From Saxidomus purpurata (Eukaryota; Mollusca; Bivalvia; Venerida; Veneridae), in NCBI GenBank assembly GCA_022818135.1, contig JAFMSR010000018.1:2696268-2760267 (forward strand): a DNA stretch of 64,000 bases, written 5' to 3'. The position numbers and the translations under genes were made by a program. This document shows, piece after piece, positions 59,031 through 64,000 of this stretch. Every line of letters starts with the position of its first letter. The stretch's first letter is position 1. The notes under the pieces were generated by a model, which worked only from the letters and a program-made list of their open reading frames with translations, did not search any database and was not told where the DNA came from.

Positions 59031-59597
59031 CTGAAATAGAATAAAAGACATACAACAATTAATGCTTTTTTAAAGAAAATTCATAGATACTTATATATGT
59101 TTGACTATGGCACTTCTGTGCCGAAAGGCTGCATTGCACTGGACAACATTGTATCATTAATCATCGCAAGTGATGAATGCCGAAATATAATGATTCATGT
59201 ATCTATTACTGATGTGGAAATATTTTGTGCAGCAAAATAGGCAATGTGGTCAGATTCGCTAACATTAGCATTGCACAAGTTACGTTATCTTTTCCTGTCC
59301 CTCTTTCTTTAAATCTGTCCAAAATCACGAAAAAATATGTTCAAGAAAAATAACTGAAAACAATAGTATACAAGACTACTTCTTCAGATGTTCGCAACGG
59401 ACCCTGCATCAATACACATATCGTTTGTATGCATAGCAGTTGCTATAATTCTATCGGGACAAAACACTTTTATCTTCTCATACTAAAAGATCCTAGACTA
59501 CTCAATTCTTAAAATTTCGGAAAGAAAATTATTTCCCCTGGGGTAAAATAATACAAAATGACAGCAGCAGTGTTCCCGTATGTAATGATAATCCGGC

Positions 59598-60097
59598 NNN
59601 NNNNNNNNNNNNNNNNNNNNNNNNNNNNNNNNNNNNNNNNNNNNNNNNNNNNNNNNNNNNNNNNNNNNNNNNNNNNNNNNNNNNNNNNNNNNNNNNNNNN
59701 NNNNNNNNNNNNNNNNNNNNNNNNNNNNNNNNNNNNNNNNNNNNNNNNNNNNNNNNNNNNNNNNNNNNNNNNNNNNNNNNNNNNNNNNNNNNNNNNNNNN
59801 NNNNNNNNNNNNNNNNNNNNNNNNNNNNNNNNNNNNNNNNNNNNNNNNNNNNNNNNNNNNNNNNNNNNNNNNNNNNNNNNNNNNNNNNNNNNNNNNNNNN
59901 NNNNNNNNNNNNNNNNNNNNNNNNNNNNNNNNNNNNNNNNNNNNNNNNNNNNNNNNNNNNNNNNNNNNNNNNNNNNNNNNNNNNNNNNNNNNNNNNNNNN
60001 NNNNNNNNNNNNNNNNNNNNNNNNNNNNNNNNNNNNNNNNNNNNNNNNNNNNNNNNNNNNNNNNNNNNNNNNNNNNNNNNNNNNNNNNNNNNNNNNN
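59598..60097. other. Assembly gap of exactly 500 N
   Basis: An unresolved sequence of placeholder length. Open frames spanning it are meaningless. An upstream exon of the Ig gene could lie here. Confidence 0.99.
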
Positions 60098-60440
60098 AAT
60101 ATTTAAGAATAATGCATACATGATCTTTTGATAAACCATTGCATGTTGTTGCATTTAAAGGGTTTATCCCAAGCATGATGTTTTAATTATATAGACCCTG
60201 ACCAAATGGTTAAATATCCAAGTATTTGATTGAAAATTGAATGTCTGTGCACACCCAATGATGTTGCAAGTTTGTATAAATATATTTAATTCTTGAAAAA
60301 CTGCAAATATTTAAGAAAGATGTATGCTTGATCTGCTGATAAACAATTGTTGTTGAATTTAAAGGGTTTATCCCAAGCATGATCTTTTCATTATATAGAC
60401 CCTGACCAAATGGTTAAATATCCAAGTGTGATTGAAACAT
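60098..60440. repeat. Tandem repeat of about 208 bp, two copies, next to the assembly gap
   Basis: AATATTTAAGAA...AAAGGGTTTATCCCAAGCAT, then GACCCTGACCAAATGGTTAA, occurs from 60098 and again from about 60306. The second copy is partial at its end. More copies may be hidden in the N gap. Confidence 0.88.
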
Positions 60441-61733
60441 GAACTGTGGTAGGCCTATAACCAAAGAGTCACTCAGTGGTCATTTTCATGTAGATATGTT
60501 TTTTCTTAAAATTTAATATGCCATAAAACATTAATCTCCATGCATCACAAAGATAAACAAGAACTTATCAACATTTAGCCATTTTAGTCATAAAGTCACT
60601 AATCAGCTCATGTGTCTTACTTCTTTAAAGTTCTTTCTAATAATTTTCAGCTTATCATACAGTGTAAGTTATGATAGGTAGGTGATATTAGATCAACAAG
60701 TAAGCCTATTGATTGAGTATTGAAATGTATTTTTTTGTCACTGGAAGGATTAAAGTTTGTCAGTATTGCAAGATTTGAAGTCCTTTCTTTTAATATGATA
60801 TTGTACAATATTGTTTATTTGAGTCTTTCAATCACAGTGTCAATCATTCCATCAGGAAACATCTGGTCCAGAAATTACGGGATCACAGTATTTCTTGAAT
60901 AAAAGATGTTATCCCAAAGCTATCATTGAATACAGTTTGTATCCTTGTATATCTGGCACGAATGAGTCATATTTGAATCTATGTTCCACCTGTTTTTCGC
61001 AACTTGGTTTTTGCTCCTGTCCATCTCTAAGCTAAGAGTCCTTTTTCCAAACAGAAACAAATGATGTTCGAATCTTCTATCAGCAACTGTTGAATGACTA
61101 CATGTCTCAGACCAACCGAGTCAGTATCAAGCAACTAAGTGTGTGCCGTAGATCTACATGACATTTCTATTTACCACAGTCAGCTCCAGTCCAGGGTCCA
61201 GTTCAGCAACACCCCACCCACTCGCACTTATAGCACATATTTGAATCTATACAGTTTTATGGTGCGCAGTCTTCAGTGTTCAAAATGTCCATATTTATAA
61301 ATGCAATCAGTAAGTAATCGTGGTTATCACCTGAATGGCTAACAAGGTTTAAAATCCGGTATTTTTAGTGAATATTTCACGTCATCACTGTTCATGACAC
61401 ATGTTGTATTGACTGACGTCACTTATATGACTACCACAGTAGCAGAAATTAATAAAGCATACCAGTAAAGTTTATCTCATTCAGTTTAGAATGGCTTAAA
61501 ATAACAGTTTTAGGTGCTGAGCTTTTAAAGTTTTACTTTTGCATGTTGTTTCACTTCAGTCTAACACGGACGTGTTTGTGTAGTGTATTAACTTGATCGA
61601 AATAAATGTGTAACTGGGTTGTGATGTAATGTATTCATACGCGTCATAGCGACAGACAGTTTTAAAGCTGGAATTTAATCTTAATTAATAAAAAAACGAA
61701 AAAGACGTTTTTTATGTAAAAGGTAGGATAAAA

Positions 61734-61880
61734 AGAATATTAGGTTACCGTCTTAGTGTGATTGAATTTATTAGGCTCGTCTCCGAAATGTTTATACGGC
61801 TCGGCAGAGCCTCGCCGTATAAACCTTTCTCCAACTCGCCTAATAAATTCAATCACACTAAGACAGTAACCTAATATTCT
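61734..61880. mobile_element. Foldback element with palindromic centre
   Basis: The outer ends AGAATATTAGGTTAC and GTAACCTAATATTCT are perfect inverted repeats. Arms continue through GTCTTAGTGTGATTGAATTT to a centre GGCTCGGCAGAGCCTCGCC. The centre resembles that of the repeat at 26939-27208. Confidence 0.88.
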
Positions 61881-61883
61881 CTA

Positions 61884-62003
61884 TATACACCACTTTCATA
61901 CCTTTATACACCACTTTCATACCTGTATACACCACTTTCATACCTGTATACCACTTTCATACCTTTATACACCACTTTCATACCTTTATACACCACTTTC
62001 ATT
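61884..62003. repeat. 21-bp minisatellite, about six copies
   Basis: The unit TATACACCACTTTCATACCT recurs, with one copy shortened. It abuts the foldback element at 61734-61880. Confidence 0.92.
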
Positions 62004-63819
62004 CAAAACATTTTAACCCGTGAGCTGGAAGATACAGATGATACTGCTTTCACTCGAAACTTTGATTTTAATTAAAACTGTGGTTACAATTTTGCAACTT
62101 CATTCAATACAAATAAGATGTTATCAAACAGAGTCCTGACTGGCATTTATTCCTTAAGCAAGAACAGAGGTAATTACATACGAGAATTTAATTGCTTGAT
62201 GTAATAATACATTGATTCTCATTCCAGTCAGCAGTAAACGTAACGTTAATTATTGATGAAACGCCCTGATTACACATGAGGCCAAAACAACAAGGATTTT
62301 TTCAAGCAAAGCAAAAGTAAAACTCCTTTTGGATAAAAAAAACTGTTCGCCTAAATAATTCATTTAGTTTCAAGAACTCTACTAATGCTACCGGTGATTT
62401 ATTTTCCTATAGACTGCAGTTTATTTGTTCCCATAGGAAATTGAAACACTGTTCAGTTGATTTTACAGCAAAATCGCTTTAGAATTACCGTGAGACAATT
62501 CGAAGAACGAACTGTCTGGCGCAATGCGTGTGTCTGTATATGGTATGGTAGTCTGAATAAGATGATAAGTCGTTAATACTGAATATTGAGTGTCTATTTC
62601 ACAAGGCTTTAATTCTAAATATCCGGTTGTCTATTTGCGTTGATACTGGATATCGTGTGTCAATATGATAAGGCTTTTATACTGAATATCGTCTTTCAGT
62701 AGACTATTTCAATTCTTATTTTTGTGTTGTTGGTCAGTATATTTAATCATATGTAGCATAGAGTGTTTACTGTTGTACTGCCGTGCACTACATATCGCGT
62801 ATTATTTCATAATAAATTACACCATCTTGTAGATAACGATATATGTAGCTGTAAAAAGTATGTAGTAAAGATAACTATCTACAATTATACATGTTAAATG
62901 CTAACACAATGCCTGGGCTATATTAAGACCTTATTCGGTGTCGTGTGCAGACATCCCATGTTTTAAGAGAGTTGCGTTCGAATCCGTTTTATTACTGAGG
63001 CGTACATGTAGATGATATCTGGCATCCCTATTTTTAATTTTAATTTTATAATAGAAAAGCTGTAAGTTATCTTTTAAGTAGTCTTAATGTGTCAAAAATT
63101 AACTGATAAGAGGGCGCATACTAAATCCCTAATAGAGCTTACAAAGTAATGTCTTGTAATGCAACTCAGGGCTCAAGGTTTACGTGACCAATGACTGCTA
63201 TTACTACACTATTTTGTTTACAATAACAAGACAACATTATGATAAGAATTTAAGACAAATTGATCCAATTTTAATTTTTATTTTATTATGTATTAATTTG
63301 GAGACGAATTTACCACAACACCGTTAATAAGGTAGCACAAATTGGTTAAAGTCGCCGTTAGTCTATACATAATCCCGGGTGGTCTCTATCTATGGATTAA
63401 GATCCAATCTTTTAACCGTTTTATGATTAGCCATACGTAATGCTGCCTTATGCATGTAGACATATGGGCGATGATACGATGTATGCATATGCGTAGGAGC
63501 TTGTAGTGGGGGATTGTTGTTTGTCGGTGTGCTTTTCGCTTATTAATCAAGCTAATGATAGTATATCTTACTTTTCTCGATTCTTATTATTTATATTTCA
63601 CATGCAAAGTACACTGTACAGTAGACTGAAAAACAACGAGACTGAATTTTATTAGTATATGCTTCCGATGTTAATGTAAAAAGATTTTGAAAAACTAAGC
63701 AAAGCTCCCATAGTAATGTGTTGACACTGATGTAAGCATTAATCTTATATTAATTTATTTATTCTCGATTGCGAAACAACGTTCTTACAACTTAGATTAA
63801 ACACTCATGAGACACATTC

Positions 63820-63966
63820 CAGATTGAATCAACCTCGAAGAGAGAGAGGCAATGTGGAATCATTTATGTCTTGCCTAAGGACACTACCGACTTGGTTATG
63901 TTAGGGATCGGACCCGAGACCCTTCGTTCCCGAGGCAAACGGGTTACCACTGCACCACGGCGGCTC
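63820..63966 (-). mobile_element. tRNA-derived SINE
   Basis: On the minus strand it begins AGCCGCCGTGGTGCAGTGGT (A-box-like TGGTGCAGTGG), with GGGTCCGATCCC as B box, followed by a body with CAAGACATAAATGA. This is the RNA polymerase III promoter layout of a tRNA head. It is not a functional tRNA because no cloverleaf with an anticodon arm can be drawn confidently. Confidence 0.75.
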
Positions 63967-64000
63967 ATCAATGAAGTAAGCATTAATAGCTTTTACAAAA

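Larger units (their letters stand above)
60441..63819. other. No gene seen upstream of the Ig gene
   Basis: Searched on the minus strand for a signal-peptide exon ending in phase 1 before a GT donor; none was convincing. It contains the 61734 foldback element and the 21-bp minisatellite. One TGACGTCA is at 61424-61431. Confidence 0.5.

Noticed and set aside
59498..60176. Long frames across the N run
   Set aside because: They are open only because N codons contain no stops.
63900..63966. Functional tRNA gene
   Set aside because: A and B boxes fit a SINE head; a related fragment at 24275 and the attached non-tRNA body argue for a retroposon.

Overview
The window is eukaryotic and AT-rich. It has GT-AG spliced genes, long introns, and many short non-coding mobile elements and tandem repeats. 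The repeat types suggest a marine bivalve mollusc: tandem units carrying TGACCTTGACCT next to tetranucleotide microsatellites (pearl/CvE-like), a BEL/Pao retrotransposon, and short TIR and foldback elements. The species cannot be named from this sequence. There is no bacterial gene, operon or CRISPR array.

Two spliced genes can be rebuilt exon by exon with matching reading phases. Gene 1 (+ strand, 13355-23132, seven coding exons) encodes a predicted secreted protein of 672 residues. It has an N-terminal hydrophobic signal, two von Willebrand factor A domains with intact DxSxS metal-binding motifs, a proline-rich linker, and a third A-like domain whose metal site has decayed. It belongs with matrilin-, collagen VI- and byssal-matrix-type extracellular proteins. 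Gene 2 (- strand, 59030 down to 44009, 5' end outside the window or in the gap) encodes a two-Ig-domain surface protein like the Dpr/zig-8 family of neuronal recognition molecules. Two symmetric phase-1 microexons (27 and 24 nt) flank the second Ig exon. A last exon encodes a hydrophobic C-terminal tail. The genes are convergent, with about 21 kb between them.

That space is mostly repeat-derived. A BEL/Pao-type element (28017-32134) has two apparently identical 161-bp LTRs and a DUF1759-type gag reading frame, but no recognisable pol. Its interior is scrambled by CA, C and A runs that may be an assembly problem. Next comes a 2-kb long-inverted-repeat element (32435-34448). Two copies of another repeat lie in inverted orientation on either side (26939-27208 and 35163-35402). 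A 178-bp tandem array follows at 42340-43600, just past the 3' end of gene 2, and a diverged tandem repeat with an AGAC microsatellite (46745-47455) lies in its intron. A TIR element family of about 360 bp occurs three times plus one end fragment (2.6, 38.5, 45.9 and 57.3 kb). tRNA-related elements are at 24.3, 51.0 and 63.9 kb. Foldback elements are at 54.2 and 61.8 kb.

The first 13 kb, 35.4-42.3 kb and the last few kb show no gene that can be supported. A 500-N assembly gap lies at 59598-60097, beside a roughly 208-bp tandem repeat and just upstream of the first recognised exon of gene 2, so that gene's signal-peptide exon may be missing.
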